Below, piece by piece: positions 36,860-45,193 of a stretch of DNA of 45,193 nt. Source of the DNA: Alistipes sp. (lineage in GTDB: Bacteria; Bacteroidota; Bacteroidia; Bacteroidales; Rikenellaceae). Both the position numbers and the translations under genes were made by a program. Each line of letters starts with the position of its first letter. Positions within the stretch are counted from its first letter, which is position 1. The stretch lies in contig JAFQCA010000011.1 in assembly GCA_017399485.1 (NCBI GenBank), forward strand, positions 1 through 45,193. The letters run 5' to 3'. The notes under the pieces are model-generated. The model was not told the DNA's origin. It searched no databases and worked only from the letters and a program-made list of their open reading frames with translations.

Positions 36860-38161
36860 TTATGCCTCATCACTAAAGAGTGCTTCAACAGCCTCGACAA
36901 CCTCTTCCGTTGTGGCGTTAAGCGGGAATACGCGGTCCGGCTCCTTGTAAACAACATCGTGCTCAGCCTTGAATGCCTCCTCGCCTGCACCCGTGATATT
37001 AAGCATCACAACAGCATCTTTGTCAATCTTACCATCCTGAACAGCCTTGATTAAAGTAGCCGTAGCAATACCTGCCGCAGGATGAATATCCACACCTTCC
37101 AACTCCTTGAAGAGTTTTGCAGCCTTGCGACCTTGCATATTTGTAGCAACCAGAATCTCGCCATCGGTAGCCTTCAAAGCGTCGTACAGACCGCCCTTTA
37201 TACCATAAGGCGGCTTGCGGTTAGACAATACTTTGGCATCAATTATGGCAACATCGCGGCGAGCCTTGTCGGCATCGTACGGCAACATAGCGCGAGAATC
37301 TGCTCTCCACGCATCATACATCGGCACAAAGGGAGCATTCTGTGATACCATTAGTTTCATTGTATTGTCGCCATAACGACCATCTTCGATAAGTCGCATA
37401 TTTGCCTCCCAAGCGGCTATGGCTCCCGTGCCACTACCTACAGCCTGGAAATAATAATCGGGGATACGACCTATTGTAGTGACAGCCGAAAGCACAGTCG
37501 TCGCCATACCATCGCGACGAGCAACATTCTTTGCGCCACCCTCGGCATAGAAACGTGGTGACTTCAATACCATATCGCTCAAGTGGATAGCATCAAAATA
37601 GTCGCCGCCCTTCTCACAAGCAATAAGTTTCACACATTTATTCAGCGGCTTCTCAAACCACATAGCCGACAGGTTATCGGCAGGCACCGACAACAACAAC
37701 GGGATATTATTCTCTGAGCATACGCGAGCAAATGCACGAGCAGTATTACCCGCAGAGGCTACGACCAATACACGCTCCTCGTCGGCCTTGGCGCGACCAC
37801 ATACGCTGAATGCCTCAGTCTCCTTGAACGAACAGGTTGTCATCGCAGCACCGTGACGCGGAGAGTATCCATTGAGTGTAATATAAAGATTGTTCAATCC
37901 CAAGTGCTTGCCCAAACCCTCGCTACGGAATGTCACGGGAGCAGCCGAGCCCTTCAATGCGCGACTCACAGGCAACCAATCACAGAATGTGTACAAGCCA
38001 TATTCGTCGCCCTTTAATTCAAGTTGTTTATTTTTATAAACGGCTCTCACCAATGAAGGCTCATCCGACTGACTATCCTCCAAAAGCCAGCCCGTATCCT
38101 CAAATTCACGATTTGTGGCAACACACTTAAGTGTATATGCCGTTGCTGTAATACTTTTCAT
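36860..38161 (-). CDS. Cysteate synthase (threonine synthase-related PLP enzyme)
   Basis: This 433-residue fold II PLP enzyme would usually be labelled threonine synthase. Its wording is instead that of cysteate synthase, which makes L-cysteate from O-phosphoserine and sulfite: YTFCDWLPV, APVTFRSEGLGKHLGL, GYSPRHGAAMTTCSFKETEA (Schiff-base Lys113), VASAGNTARAFA (135-146), EGGAKNVARRDGMAT, YYFQAVGSGTGAIAAWEANMRL and NRKPPYGIKGGLYDAL. These match the Methanosarcina enzyme as I recall it. In archaea the product feeds coenzyme M; in Bacteroidota cysteate is condensed with acyl groups to give sulfonolipids (capnine type). No acyltransferase gene lies in this window. The call is from memory of motifs, not a search. 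Confidence 0.82.
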   Translation of the reverse strand: MKSITATAYTLKCVATNREFEDTGWLLEDSQSDEPSLVRAVYKNKQLELKGDEYGLYTFCDWLPVSRALKGSAAPVTFRSEGLGKHLGLNNLYITLNGYSPRHGAAMTTCSFKETEAFSVCGRAKADEERVLVVASAGNTARAFARVCSENNIPLLLSVPADNLSAMWFEKPLNKCVKLIACEKGGDYFDAIHLSDMVLKSPRFYAEGGAKNVARRDGMATTVLSAVTTIGRIPDYYFQAVGSGTGAIAAWEANMRLIEDGRYGDNTMKLMVSQNAPFVPMYDAWRADSRAMLPYDADKARRDVAIIDAKVLSNRKPPYGIKGGLYDALKATDGEILVATNMQGRKAAKLFKELEGVDIHPAAGIATATLIKAVQDGKIDKDAVVMLNITGAGEEAFKAEHDVVYKEPDRVFPLNATTEEVVEAVEALFSDEA

Positions 38162-38194
38162 TTATGCTTGAGTTTTATTAATTTTTCCGATGTG

Positions 38195-38202
38195 CAAATT
38201 TA
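38195..38202 (-). promoter_or_regulatory. -7 promoter box for the cysteate synthase gene
   Basis: On the minus strand this reads TAAATTTG, an exact TAnnTTTG, 33 bases before the start codon. No TTTG is found at the correct upstream distance. Confidence 0.35.
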
Positions 38203-38244
38203 ATAATTTTCGGCTAAAGAACGGGATATTAAATTAGATTTTTA

Positions 38245-38252
38245 TACATTTG
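38245..38252 (+). promoter_or_regulatory. -7 promoter box for the SGNH hydrolase gene
   Basis: TACATTTG matches TAnnTTTG and lies 34 bases before the ATG at 38287. The upstream element is not clear. Confidence 0.4.
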
Positions 38253-38286
38253 TAGTAGTAAATAATCTATTAAATATTTATAATTT

Positions 38287-39012
38287 ATGAAACGAATACT
38301 ATTTACCGCTCTTATGTGTGTATTTGCCGTATCGGCCATTGCACAAGACAAGAAGAAGGATTGGGCTCAGTTTGGTCGTTACGAAAAGGCCAATGAAGAG
38401 GTTTTGGCGCGCGACGTACGCCCCGATGCTGTATTTATGGGCAACTCTATTACCGATGGCTGGGCTCGTCAAGACCCCGAATTCTTCGATAGCAACAACT
38501 TTGTTGGTCGTGGTATCGGAGGCCAGACATCATCAGAGATGTTGGTGCGTTTTCGCCGTGATGTTATCGACCTTAACCCCAAGTGTGTAGTGATTTTGTC
38601 TGGTACAAACGATATCGCTCAAAACAATGGCTATATCAAGCCAGAGAACACATTGGGCAACATTATCTCGATGTGCGAACTTGCAAAGGCCAACGGCATA
38701 AAGGTCGTTCTTTGCTCTGTAACTCCCACATCGGTATTTGGCTGGCGTCGTGAGATTAGCCCTGCGCCACTGATTCGTGAGATGAATGTAATGCTTGAGG
38801 CTTATGCTAAGGAGAACGACATTTACTATCTCAACTACCACCCCGCTTTGACAGACGAGAAGGGCGGTCTTCCTGCAAAGTGGAGCGGTGACACTTGCCA
38901 CCCCAATCTGGAGTGCTACCGCACCGTTATGGAGCCTATGGTTTGCGAGGCTATCGACAAGGTGCTCAAGACCCCCAAAAAGAAGTTGCACAAGGCCATC
39001 CCGTTCAAATAG
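38287..39012 (+). CDS. Exported SGNH/GDSL hydrolase
   Basis: A 241-residue esterase-fold protein with signal peptide MKRILFTALMCVFAVSAIA, cleaved before QDKKK. The four SGNH blocks are visible: FMGNSITDGW (Ser54), GRGIGGQTSSEML (Gly), LSGTNDIAQN (Asn) and the Asp/His pair in SGDTCHPNLECY near 213. This subgroup resembles PAF-acetylhydrolase-like acyl/acetyl esterases, which in gut Bacteroidales often deacetylate glycans; the substrate is unknown. Basic C-terminal tail (KTPKKKLHKAIPFK). A monocistronic unit closed by a terminator. Confidence 0.9.
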   Translation: MKRILFTALMCVFAVSAIAQDKKKDWAQFGRYEKANEEVLARDVRPDAVFMGNSITDGWARQDPEFFDSNNFVGRGIGGQTSSEMLVRFRRDVIDLNPKCVVILSGTNDIAQNNGYIKPENTLGNIISMCELAKANGIKVVLCSVTPTSVFGWRREISPAPLIREMNVMLEAYAKENDIYYLNYHPALTDEKGGLPAKWSGDTCHPNLECYRTVMEPMVCEAIDKVLKTPKKKLHKAIPFK

Positions 39013-39034
39013 GACAATGAATAACGACATAAAG

Positions 39035-39075
39035 AAAAAGACTCGGACCTTCGCGGTTACCGAGTCTTTTTTTTG
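39035..39075. terminator. Terminator between the SGNH hydrolase gene and potD
   Basis: AAAAAGACTCGG (39035-39046) and CCGAGTCTTTTT (39060-39071) form a 12-base stem with a long T run on the plus strand. The A-rich left side could also stop the pot operon on the minus strand. Confidence 0.9.
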
Positions 39076-39118
39076 TAACGTTACCTTTTTTGTGGGCACC
39101 TTCACCCATCCTATGTTT

Positions 39119-40438
39119 CTACCATCTTCTGCGGCGTTGGCGGCGACGATTAATCTTACGCATTATACCTGCAACGAGCAAGGCTACAATGGCAACAAGA
39201 ATTACTATCACCATCCAATTATTGAGGTTGTCGCCCTTGACTCTGGACCACATCTCCAACAACGCAGCCGTACGAGGGCCACTGTCGTGCATCATAGCAC
39301 AACGCTCGATAACGCTCTTATCGGGATACAGAACAGGATTTATCACAACGCTGTCAGCCTCCTCGCCAAAGAAATAACTCAAATCCTGAGGCTCATCAAA
39401 GCCACTCTCAACGGCTGACTCCGACATATACTCCATAACTTCGGGAGTACCTATGACGCTCACATAACCAATCTCCTCCATATTGCGTATGGCATTCTCC
39501 GACATACACATAAAGTTGATGAAGTAACTTGCAGCCTTAACGTTTTTAGCATATTTGGGAATTACCCATCCGTCAAACCACACAATACTACCCTCTTTAG
39601 GCACAGTGTAATCCAACTCGACATCGACCTCTGCAGCCTCTTCGATAGCCCACACGGCATCACCGCTCCACGTAAGATTAAGAATAGCCTTCTCTTTGGT
39701 CATCATCTCCTTACCGAAGTCGGCCTCCCAGCCCGCCACATTGGGCTTGGTCTTTTTGAGCAGAGCCTCCACCGTAGCGATAGATTCGTCAGATGAGTCG
39801 TACATCAACTCATCCATCGTAACCTCACCTCGTTTGATACGCTCCTGATTAGCATAAATCAGCAACGGCGAGTACACATCGCGGAATGCATCTTTTACGA
39901 ACAACTTGCCCTTGAATTTTGGCTCCCACAACGCACTCCAAGTATCTACTTCGGGCTCGGTCACATACTTTTTATTATATAGGAATCCCGTCGTACCCCA
40001 CATATAACCCACCGAATAGTCATTGGCATTTTTACCATTGCCATCAATCTTGTCAAACACATCGTGGATATAAGGTGAGACATTGCCCAAGTAGTTGGGC
40101 GTAGAGCCGAAATCCTTGTTCAGCGGAAGCAACAGGTCGTTCTTCAACATTCGCTCGATGATATACTCCGATGGGCAGGCCACATCGAAATCCTCCTTGC
40201 CTCGCTCAATCTTGGCAAGCATAATCTCATTGATATCAAATAGTTGATATACAACTGTGACCTCCTCGCCCGTCTGCTCCTTGTACCACTCCTCAAACTC
40301 CGACAACAAGTCTTCGTCAATATAGTCAGCCCAATTATAGACTTTAAGGATGGACTTTCGGGCCTCCGACTGGTTACATCCGACAAAGGTTAGCGACAGA
40401 GTACCTACCGCCAACAATATCCAAACTATCTTTCTCAT
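39119..40438 (-). CDS. potD: Spermidine/putrescine-binding protein PotD with C-terminal membrane anchor
   Basis: Solute-binding component of a polyamine ABC importer. The N terminus is a lipoprotein-type signal (MRKIVWILLAVGTLSLTFVGC, lipid Cys21). The binding fold contains LKVYNWADYIDEDLLSEFE, YQLFDINEIMLAKIERG, FDVACPSEYIIERM and NLTWSGDAVWAIEEA, as in PotD. The protein has 439 residues against about 350 usual. The extra part after about 350 has a spacer and a hydrophobic helix at 409-425 followed by a very basic tail (RKINRRRQRRRRW). It would thus be tied to the membrane at both ends. Its ATG overlaps the potC stop by 4 bases. Last gene of the operon. Confidence 0.9.
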   Translation of the reverse strand: MRKIVWILLAVGTLSLTFVGCNQSEARKSILKVYNWADYIDEDLLSEFEEWYKEQTGEEVTVVYQLFDINEIMLAKIERGKEDFDVACPSEYIIERMLKNDLLLPLNKDFGSTPNYLGNVSPYIHDVFDKIDGNGKNANDYSVGYMWGTTGFLYNKKYVTEPEVDTWSALWEPKFKGKLFVKDAFRDVYSPLLIYANQERIKRGEVTMDELMYDSSDESIATVEALLKKTKPNVAGWEADFGKEMMTKEKAILNLTWSGDAVWAIEEAAEVDVELDYTVPKEGSIVWFDGWVIPKYAKNVKAASYFINFMCMSENAIRNMEEIGYVSVIGTPEVMEYMSESAVESGFDEPQDLSYFFGEEADSVVINPVLYPDKSVIERCAMMHDSGPRTAALLEMWSRVKGDNLNNWMVIVILVAIVALLVAGIMRKINRRRQRRRRW

Positions 40439-41241
40439 TTTACCAAAGCCTCCTTCTTTTTAGCAGCGCGTTGCGAGCGCACATTGATGATGATAAGCAA
40501 CAATAATACTGTCGCGAAAATAATGGTTGACAGCGGGCGCAACTCTGGAGTCAGCCCCCCCTTACGCGCATCGGCATAGATGTATGTCGAGAGTGTCTCC
40601 AGACCGCCTGTTCCGATGGTGAAGATTGTAACGGCAAAGTCGTCAATCGAAAGCGTGAATGCCAAGATAAAACCAGATATCATACCAGGTTTGATTTCGG
40701 GAATTATAACCTTACGCATAGCCTGAAATGGAGTAGCGCCCAAATCCAATGCAGCCTCATAAATATCGGGATTCATCTGTTGCAGACGTGGTATAATACA
40801 CAACACCACATAGGGCGTACAAAATGCAACGTGAGCCAATATTACGGTTGCGTAACCTTGCGTAATACCCAAACTGACGAACAGCAGAAACAACGAGATA
40901 CCTGTAATAATATCGGGGTTAAGCATCGGGATATTATTCAGCGTGTTCATTACAATCTTCTTATGGCCTCGCAGATTGTGGATTCCGATAGCCGCCACAC
41001 TACCAAGCAAAGTAGACAAAGCCGCCGCCACAATAGCAATGATGAGCGTATTCTCGATTGCACTGAGCAACGAGTGATGTACTCCACCCGAAAAGAGCGA
41101 AGTATATAGTTTTGTCGAAAATCCCGTCCAATTACCCAGCACTTTAGCCTCTGTGAACGAGAAGATGGCGATAATCACGATTGGCGCATAGAGCATCGCA
41201 AGCAATAGCCACAGATATGTTTGTGCAAAGAATCTCTTCAT
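40435..41241 (-). CDS. potC: Polyamine ABC transporter permease PotC
   Basis: A 268-residue inner-membrane permease with six hydrophobic segments. The EAA loop contacting the ATPase is YEAALDLGATPFQAMRKVIIPEIKPGMISG near 160-190, and the typical PotC wording SIDDFAVTIFTIGTGGLETLSTYIYADARKG follows. It starts in a TGATG overlap with potB and its stop overlaps the potD start as ATGA, which implies coupled translation. Confidence 0.95.
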   Translation of the reverse strand: MKRFFAQTYLWLLLAMLYAPIVIIAIFSFTEAKVLGNWTGFSTKLYTSLFSGGVHHSLLSAIENTLIIAIVAAALSTLLGSVAAIGIHNLRGHKKIVMNTLNNIPMLNPDIITGISLFLLFVSLGITQGYATVILAHVAFCTPYVVLCIIPRLQQMNPDIYEAALDLGATPFQAMRKVIIPEIKPGMISGFILAFTLSIDDFAVTIFTIGTGGLETLSTYIYADARKGGLTPELRPLSTIIFATVLLLLIIINVRSQRAAKKKEALVK

Positions 41242-42038
41242 CAGATTATACCTCCCTCGTTAGTGGCACGCTCCTCGTCGCTATCGCTAAATAGTTCGCT
41301 GGCAAATATTATCACCAACATAATGAGCGACAAGGCTGCGCCATAGTTCCACATACCGTTATTTATATTCTCCTGAATGGTTGTACCAAACAGTTTGATG
41401 TTGTTCATCGTTAGCAACTCGGCAATGGCGAATGTCGAAATCGTCGGCATAAAGACCATCATCACACCACTCATAACGCCGGGCATCGACAACGGCAACA
41501 TCACCTTTGTAAAGACCTTCAAAGGATTTGCGCCCAAATCCTGCGCTGCTTCGATATAACTATGGTCCATCTTCTGCATAGTGTTGTAGATTGGGTAAAT
41601 CATAAATGGCAGGAAGTTGTAGACCATACCGAAAATCAACGCCCCTTCGCCCAATGGCAAGCGCATAAAATCAAACAACGCAACAGTTGCCAGCGTACGT
41701 ACCAATATGTTAATCCACATCGGCAAAATAAACAACACGACCATAACGCGCGAGCGGCATAACTCTCTGTTGCTTAATATGTATGCTGCAGGATAGCCGA
41801 GCAGGATACACAACACTGTTGTGATTATTGCTATGCCGATTGAGTACACAAACGTATTGGCGGCTTCGGGGCTTGAGATAAACTTCGAGAAGTTATCAAA
41901 CGTAAAATTGCCGTCAGCATCTTGAAACGCATATATAAATATCAGCACAAGGGGCAAAACCACAAATATCAGCATAAAGATAAAATATGGCAGGCTCCAA
42001 TTTTGCCTTCGCATAAAGAATCGCATCAATGCTTTCAT
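41241..42038 (-). CDS. potB: Polyamine ABC transporter permease PotB
   Basis: A 265-residue permease with six membrane segments, partner of PotC in the channel. The EAA loop reads YIEAAQDLGANPLKVFTKVMLPLSMPGVMSG near 150-180, and the PotB motif FMPTISTFAIAELL follows. The N terminus has the short cytosolic MRFFMRRQNWSLPYF lead. It begins 33 bases after potA and shares one base with the start of potC. Confidence 0.95.
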   Translation of the reverse strand: MKALMRFFMRRQNWSLPYFIFMLIFVVLPLVLIFIYAFQDADGNFTFDNFSKFISSPEAANTFVYSIGIAIITTVLCILLGYPAAYILSNRELCRSRVMVVLFILPMWINILVRTLATVALFDFMRLPLGEGALIFGMVYNFLPFMIYPIYNTMQKMDHSYIEAAQDLGANPLKVFTKVMLPLSMPGVMSGVMMVFMPTISTFAIAELLTMNNIKLFGTTIQENINNGMWNYGAALSLIMLVIIFASELFSDSDEERATNEGGII

Positions 42039-42071
42039 CTTCGAATAAATTACATCGGTTACTACCCTATT

Positions 42072-43457
42072 TTACTGCTTTCTTTTGATGACAATATCAT
42101 CGGCCTGAATCTTTATACCGACAATGTCGCCATCATCCCATACGTCTGTGGTGTCAACATAGATGTTTTCGCCGTCGGCTGTGCGTACTGTCAAATGATA
42201 GTGGTCGCCTTTATAGAGTATGAATCTTACATCGCCAACCTGCTGGCCATCCTCTTTGTTGTCCATCAACTCCACCTTATTGAACGGCACTTCCACCACT
42301 ACACTCTCGCCCTCTAAAGCATCAGCCACCTCGTTGCAAAGGAACTGCGCACCCAATATCTCGACGTGGGTAGAGTCTATCATCTTGCCCTCAAATGTAT
42401 TACATATACGCTCCTTGCGCATAACGTGTATATCCGACGGCTTGACAATCATACTAACCTCTTGACCAACCTCAAAGGCATTATAATCTTGAATCATTAT
42501 CTCATAGCCGTTGGGGGTAAGCACCGTCATTTCATAATGCACACCCTTGAATATGCACGACTGAACCACTCCATCGAACATTCCCGAATCGGTGCGAGCC
42601 ATAATGTACACATCCTCTGGACGAATAACCACATCTACAGGAGAGTTCTCGCCAAAGCCCTCATCAACGCACTCAAACTCGCGGTCCATAAATTTCACAA
42701 CCCTGTCGCGTATCATCTCGCCATTGAGGATATTGCTTTCGCCAATAAAATCGGCAACAAATGAGTTTACAGGCTCATTATATATATCGGTAGGAGTACC
42801 TATCTGCTGAACTTTTCCTTCGCTCATCACGACAATCGTATCACTCAATGTCAAGGCCTCCTCTTGGTCGTGTGTGACATATACGAATGTGATGCCCAAC
42901 GTTTTATGCATATCCTTGAGTTCCATCTGCATATCCTTGCGCATCTTCAAATCCAGCGCGGCCAAAGGCTCATCCAACAGAAGCACCTGCGGGCGGTTGA
43001 TAATGGCTCGTGCAATAGCCACACGTTGCTGTTGACCACCAGAGAGTGAATTTACATCACGCCACTCATAATCGGTCATACCCACCATTTTCAATGCTTT
43101 TCTTACGCGAGCATCTATCTCATCCTGCTTAACCTTTTTTAACTTAAGGCCAAAGGCAATATTGTCGTAGACATTCAAATGCGGAAACAGAGCATAACGC
43201 TGAAAAACCGTATTTACAGGGCGAAGATGAGGCGGTACATCGGTAATATCTGCACCAGCAATCTTAATCTCGCCCGATGTGGCAGTACCAAAACCTGCCA
43301 ATATCTTCAAAAGAGTGGTTTTACCACAACCTGAGGGGCCGAGAATCGTCACAAACTCACCCTTCTTTACAAACAAACTAACATCATCCAAAACACACTT
43401 ATCTCCATAACACTTGCTGATATGGCTCAACTCGATGATGAAATTTGACTCTCCCAT
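42072..43457 (-). CDS. potA: Polyamine ABC transporter ATP-binding protein PotA, long form
   Basis: ATPase subunit of the importer. Walker A is GPSGCGKTT (40-48), signature LSGGQQQR (138-145), Walker [16 protein letters not shown], and the switch His in [38 protein letters not shown] is typical of PotA. A regulatory TOBE-type region begins near 290 ([10 protein letters not shown]). The protein is 461 residues, about 90 longer than E. coli PotA, because a second similar module (about 355-461, ending [15 protein letters not shown]) follows the first. It lies 32 bases after the porin-like gene. Confidence 0.93.
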   Translation of the reverse strand: MGESNFIIELSHISKCYGDKCVLDDVSLFVKKGEFVTILGPSGCGKTTLLKILAGFGTATSGEIKIAGADITDVPPHLRPVNTVFQRYALFPHLNVYDNIAFGLKLKKVKQDEIDARVRKALKMVGMTDYEWRDVNSLSGGQQQRVAIARAIINRPQVLLLDEPLAALDLKMRKDMQMELKDMHKTLGITFVYVTHDQEEALTLSDTIVVMSEGKVQQIGTPTDIYNEPVNSFVADFIGESNILNGEMIRDRVVKFMDREFECVDEGFGENSPVDVVIRPEDVYIMARTDSGMFDGVVQSCIFKGVHYEMTVLTPNGYEIMIQDYNAFEVGQEVSMIVKPSDIHVMRKERICNTFEGKMIDSTHVEILGAQFLCNEVADALEGESVVVEVPFNKVELMDNKEDGQQVGDVRFILYKGDHYHLTVRTADGENIYVDTTDVWDDGDIVGIKIQADDIVIKRKQ

Positions 43458-43489
43458 TTCTTGACTAAATATACTAAATTGTTTGTACT

Positions 43490-44626
43490 CTATTTATTAA
43501 CAATGCGCTTAAACGCCTTCACGAGGTCGAACTTCCACGTCAAACCTACATTTACAGCGTTACGATTAGTGTAATTGTTTGACATCCACGCTGCGTGCAA
43601 GCGTACACTCTTATTCTCTTTCAAAGGGAAGTACTCCAACCCCGCACCATAGAACCAATAATCTTCACCTGCAATAAGGAAGGCAGGCATCGTAGCCAGA
43701 TTCTCCTCGTTGGCAAGAATCATATCCTCAGTCGATAGGTATTCGCCCCAAAAGTCGTATGGCAGATTCTCGCCACTACGCTCCCAGCCGACCTTACCGA
43801 ACAAACGGAATTTATCACCAAACTCATACGAAGGCATAAAGTTTACAGTAATCTCGTCCTTGCCAACCTGTTTCACATCGGCTCCACGCATAATGCAATC
43901 CACGCCGAGCGATAGGTTTCCGACATAGAACATATTACCTAAAGCGATGCAATTTACAAACTTGCCACGCTCGTACTCAAACATATTTACCGTCCAGATT
44001 GATTCATACCAATCCCACGCACCATACCAGCCCAAGTTATAGGCATAGAGATTATCCTCTTTGGGAATATAGGCAAATGGAGAATTAGTGACCTGAAAAG
44101 CCAGCGATGTTGTCTCTGAGGGGTTGGTCCACATAGCCTTAACGCCCCACTGATAGCAAGCAAAACTGTTATAGAACATTGAGTTCATATCGAAATATGA
44201 ATCTATGTCGTAAGCGTCATATTCGTAACTACCAACCATCACGACATCTTTACCCGCCGTAAAAGTAAAGCCACCTACATCGTAACTCAATGTAAGCCAA
44301 TCGGTATTATCAAAAACGGAGTCATCGTCGCCATTGGCCGAAAAGAACTTCTGGCACAACGAATACGAGAAATGTTTACTTATTTTACCGTCAACGTTAA
44401 GATACAAGCCATCGCCGCCAAAACCAGCAGCCCCACCGGAGACTATTCCGTTAAATCCAAACCTCGAATCAAGCGAGATTGACGGAGTGTAATCTACAAT
44501 TTCATTGGCGCTCACATCCTCCCCGGATGAAGACTTCTGCATCTGCGCACTACTGTTTACTTCCTGCGCGACGGCAGAGCCGGCTATTAAAAACATAGCC
44601 CCCAAAAAGGTCAAGTGTCTCTTCAT
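43490..44626 (-). CDS. Outer-membrane beta-barrel protein (porin-like), first gene of the pot operon
   Basis: A 378-residue exported protein with signal peptide [20 protein letters not shown] cleaved before QEVNSS. The rest alternates polar and aromatic residues in many short strands separated by Asp/Asn/Gly turns, and starts [17 protein letters not shown]; it ends in [19 protein letters not shown]. The size and pattern fit a 16-strand porin of the OprP/phosphate-selective-like or related barrel group; family assignment is uncertain. Being 32 bases ahead of potA on the same strand, it probably lets polyamines or another cationic solute cross the outer membrane for PotD. Confidence 0.75.
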   Translation of the reverse strand: MKRHLTFLGAMFLIAGSAVAQEVNSSAQMQKSSSGEDVSANEIVDYTPSISLDSRFGFNGIVSGGAAGFGGDGLYLNVDGKISKHFSYSLCQKFFSANGDDDSVFDNTDWLTLSYDVGGFTFTAGKDVVMVGSYEYDAYDIDSYFDMNSMFYNSFACYQWGVKAMWTNPSETTSLAFQVTNSPFAYIPKEDNLYAYNLGWYGAWDWYESIWTVNMFEYERGKFVNCIALGNMFYVGNLSLGVDCIMRGADVKQVGKDEITVNFMPSYEFGDKFRLFGKVGWERSGENLPYDFWGEYLSTEDMILANEENLATMPAFLIAGEDYWFYGAGLEYFPLKENKSVRLHAAWMSNNYTNRNAVNVGLTWKFDLVKAFKRIVNK

Positions 44627-44708
44627 TAAGCAGTAAAAAGTTTAATTACATAAGAGTATGTTTTTTGTTAAAAATTGTGTTATATGCTCAATTACTTGAA
44701 GTTAAATA

Positions 44709-44757
44709 AATTTGCGGTCACAATGTCCGCTTAATCACGAACTTACAACCGCAAATT
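44709..44757 (-). promoter_or_regulatory. Long hairpin in the leader of the porin-pot operon
   Basis: AATTTGCGGT (44709-44718) and ACCGCAAATT (44748-44757) are a perfect ten-base inverted repeat around 29 bases. On the minus strand it lies at the expected 5' end of the transcript, about 82 bases before the porin ATG. The 3' side is followed by TATTTAACTT, not by a good T tract. It may stabilise the mRNA or be a regulatory leader. Confidence 0.5.
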
Positions 44758-44764
44758 CACTTTA

Positions 44765-44772
44765 CAAAAGTA
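44765..44772 (-). promoter_or_regulatory. -7 promoter box for the porin-pot operon
   Basis: On the minus strand this reads TACTTTTG, an exact TAnnTTTG box. The start site would be near 44758, just at the hairpin described at 44709-44757. No TTTG is found at 19-22 bases upstream, so the promoter may depend on an activator. Confidence 0.45.
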
Positions 44773-45193
44773 TGAAAAAAAATTAATATCCCACCTTTTT
44801 GACCAACTTTTTTACGTATTTTTCACACTAATTATCCTAATCAATCTTTTACATCCTTAAAACACAAGCACATTGCGAATAAAAATATAGTAATTTTCGA
44901 AATTATAATAGGTAGTCTGTTTTCATAATACTGCCGCTGCGCTTATTCGCTCACATCACAAAAGTGATTATTCCTTAACAAGCATAATATTTTTTGACAC
45001 AACGCCCACAATCTTTCATCCTCATACGGTTTGCCAATACAAAAATATATAGTATTTTTGGAATAATCTCATAATCCGCTAAGAATAAAAAGTTTATGCG
45101 GAAAGTTTGAGAACGAGGTAATGAGTTGGCAACTGTTCTGATTTCTACATACTTGCGTGATTTGCATTGATGTACAACTCATCTTGGAACAAA
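44773..45193. other. Gene-free AT-rich right end of the window
   Basis: No open frame of useful length is seen in either direction. Besides the porin promoter region, it has a consensus promoter pointing right (45030-45060) and, downstream of it, the inverted repeat ATGAGTTG (45121-45128) / CAACTCAT (45175-45182). ATGs after the promoter open only frames of four or five codons, so the start of any gene must lie beyond the edge, or the product is an RNA. Confidence 0.5.
45030..45060 (+). promoter_or_regulatory. Consensus promoter pointing out of the window
   Basis: TTTG (45030-45033), 19 bases, then TATTTTTG (45053-45060): a perfect match to the Bacteroidota promoter. Transcription would begin near 45067 and leave at least 127 bases without a coding frame inside the window. 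Confidence 0.65.

Noticed and set aside
36860..38161. Threonine synthase (ThrC)
   Set aside because: The fold is the same, but the detailed wording around the PLP lysine, the glycine loop and the C-terminal half is that of cysteate synthase. No other threonine-pathway gene is adjacent.

Overview
The window is an ordinary stretch of chromosome from a member of the order Bacteroidales. Four things point there: the short primary sigma factor with no region 1.1, promoters of the Bacteroidota form TTTG-N19-22-TAnnTTTG ahead of several genes, the near absence of Shine-Dalgarno sequences, and the gene families present. A cysteate synthase, the first step towards sulfonolipids, leans towards sulfonolipid makers such as Rikenellaceae (Alistipes and relatives) or Odoribacter. 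The lower-than-Alistipes GC content keeps the genus open. No phage, insertion sequence, CRISPR array or defence island is visible.

Layout, left to right. From 50 to 9646 all genes are on the minus strand: nucleoside phosphorylase, then dnaN, a DnaQ-type exonuclease, a triple-LysM/periplasmic-binding lipid-free envelope protein, rex, ribF, a hotdog thioesterase, a YhhN-type membrane protein and htpG, most only 3 to 100 bases apart. From 9764 to 12571 a phosphohexomutase (GlmM type) and an M20 dipeptidase run on the plus strand. An alkaline phosphatase, ung, a GNAT acetyltransferase, rpoD, glyA and a YgbA-type (nitrous oxide-stimulated promoter) gene follow.

From 18458 to 25240 lies a complete L-rhamnose catabolic operon: rhaB, rhaA, a lactaldehyde reductase, rhaT, rhaD and an AraC-type regulator. 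Rhamnose enters by RhaT and is isomerised, phosphorylated and cleaved. The lactaldehyde formed is reduced to propanediol. After it come an FtsE-like ATPase, gyrB, mutS, a RecD-like helicase, a conserved membrane-anchored protein of unknown function, rsmD, a tRNA-Asp and an AspT/YidE-type transporter.

From 35827 to the right edge: a class I mannose-6-phosphate isomerase next to the cysteate synthase gene, an SGNH hydrolase, and a five-gene minus-strand operon of an outer-membrane beta-barrel protein followed by potA, potB, potC and potD. That operon looks like a complete polyamine uptake route across both membranes. The last 560 bases hold no gene but contain a leader hairpin for the porin operon and a consensus promoter pointing out of the window.

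The most interesting points are the cysteate synthase, the degraded riboflavin-kinase half of RibF, the porin-pot operon whose binding protein has an added C-terminal membrane anchor, the ygbA-glyA pairing, a recurring AAGTAATACTTTA-like motif, and the orphan protein at 32549. I see no convincing wholly new multi-gene system.
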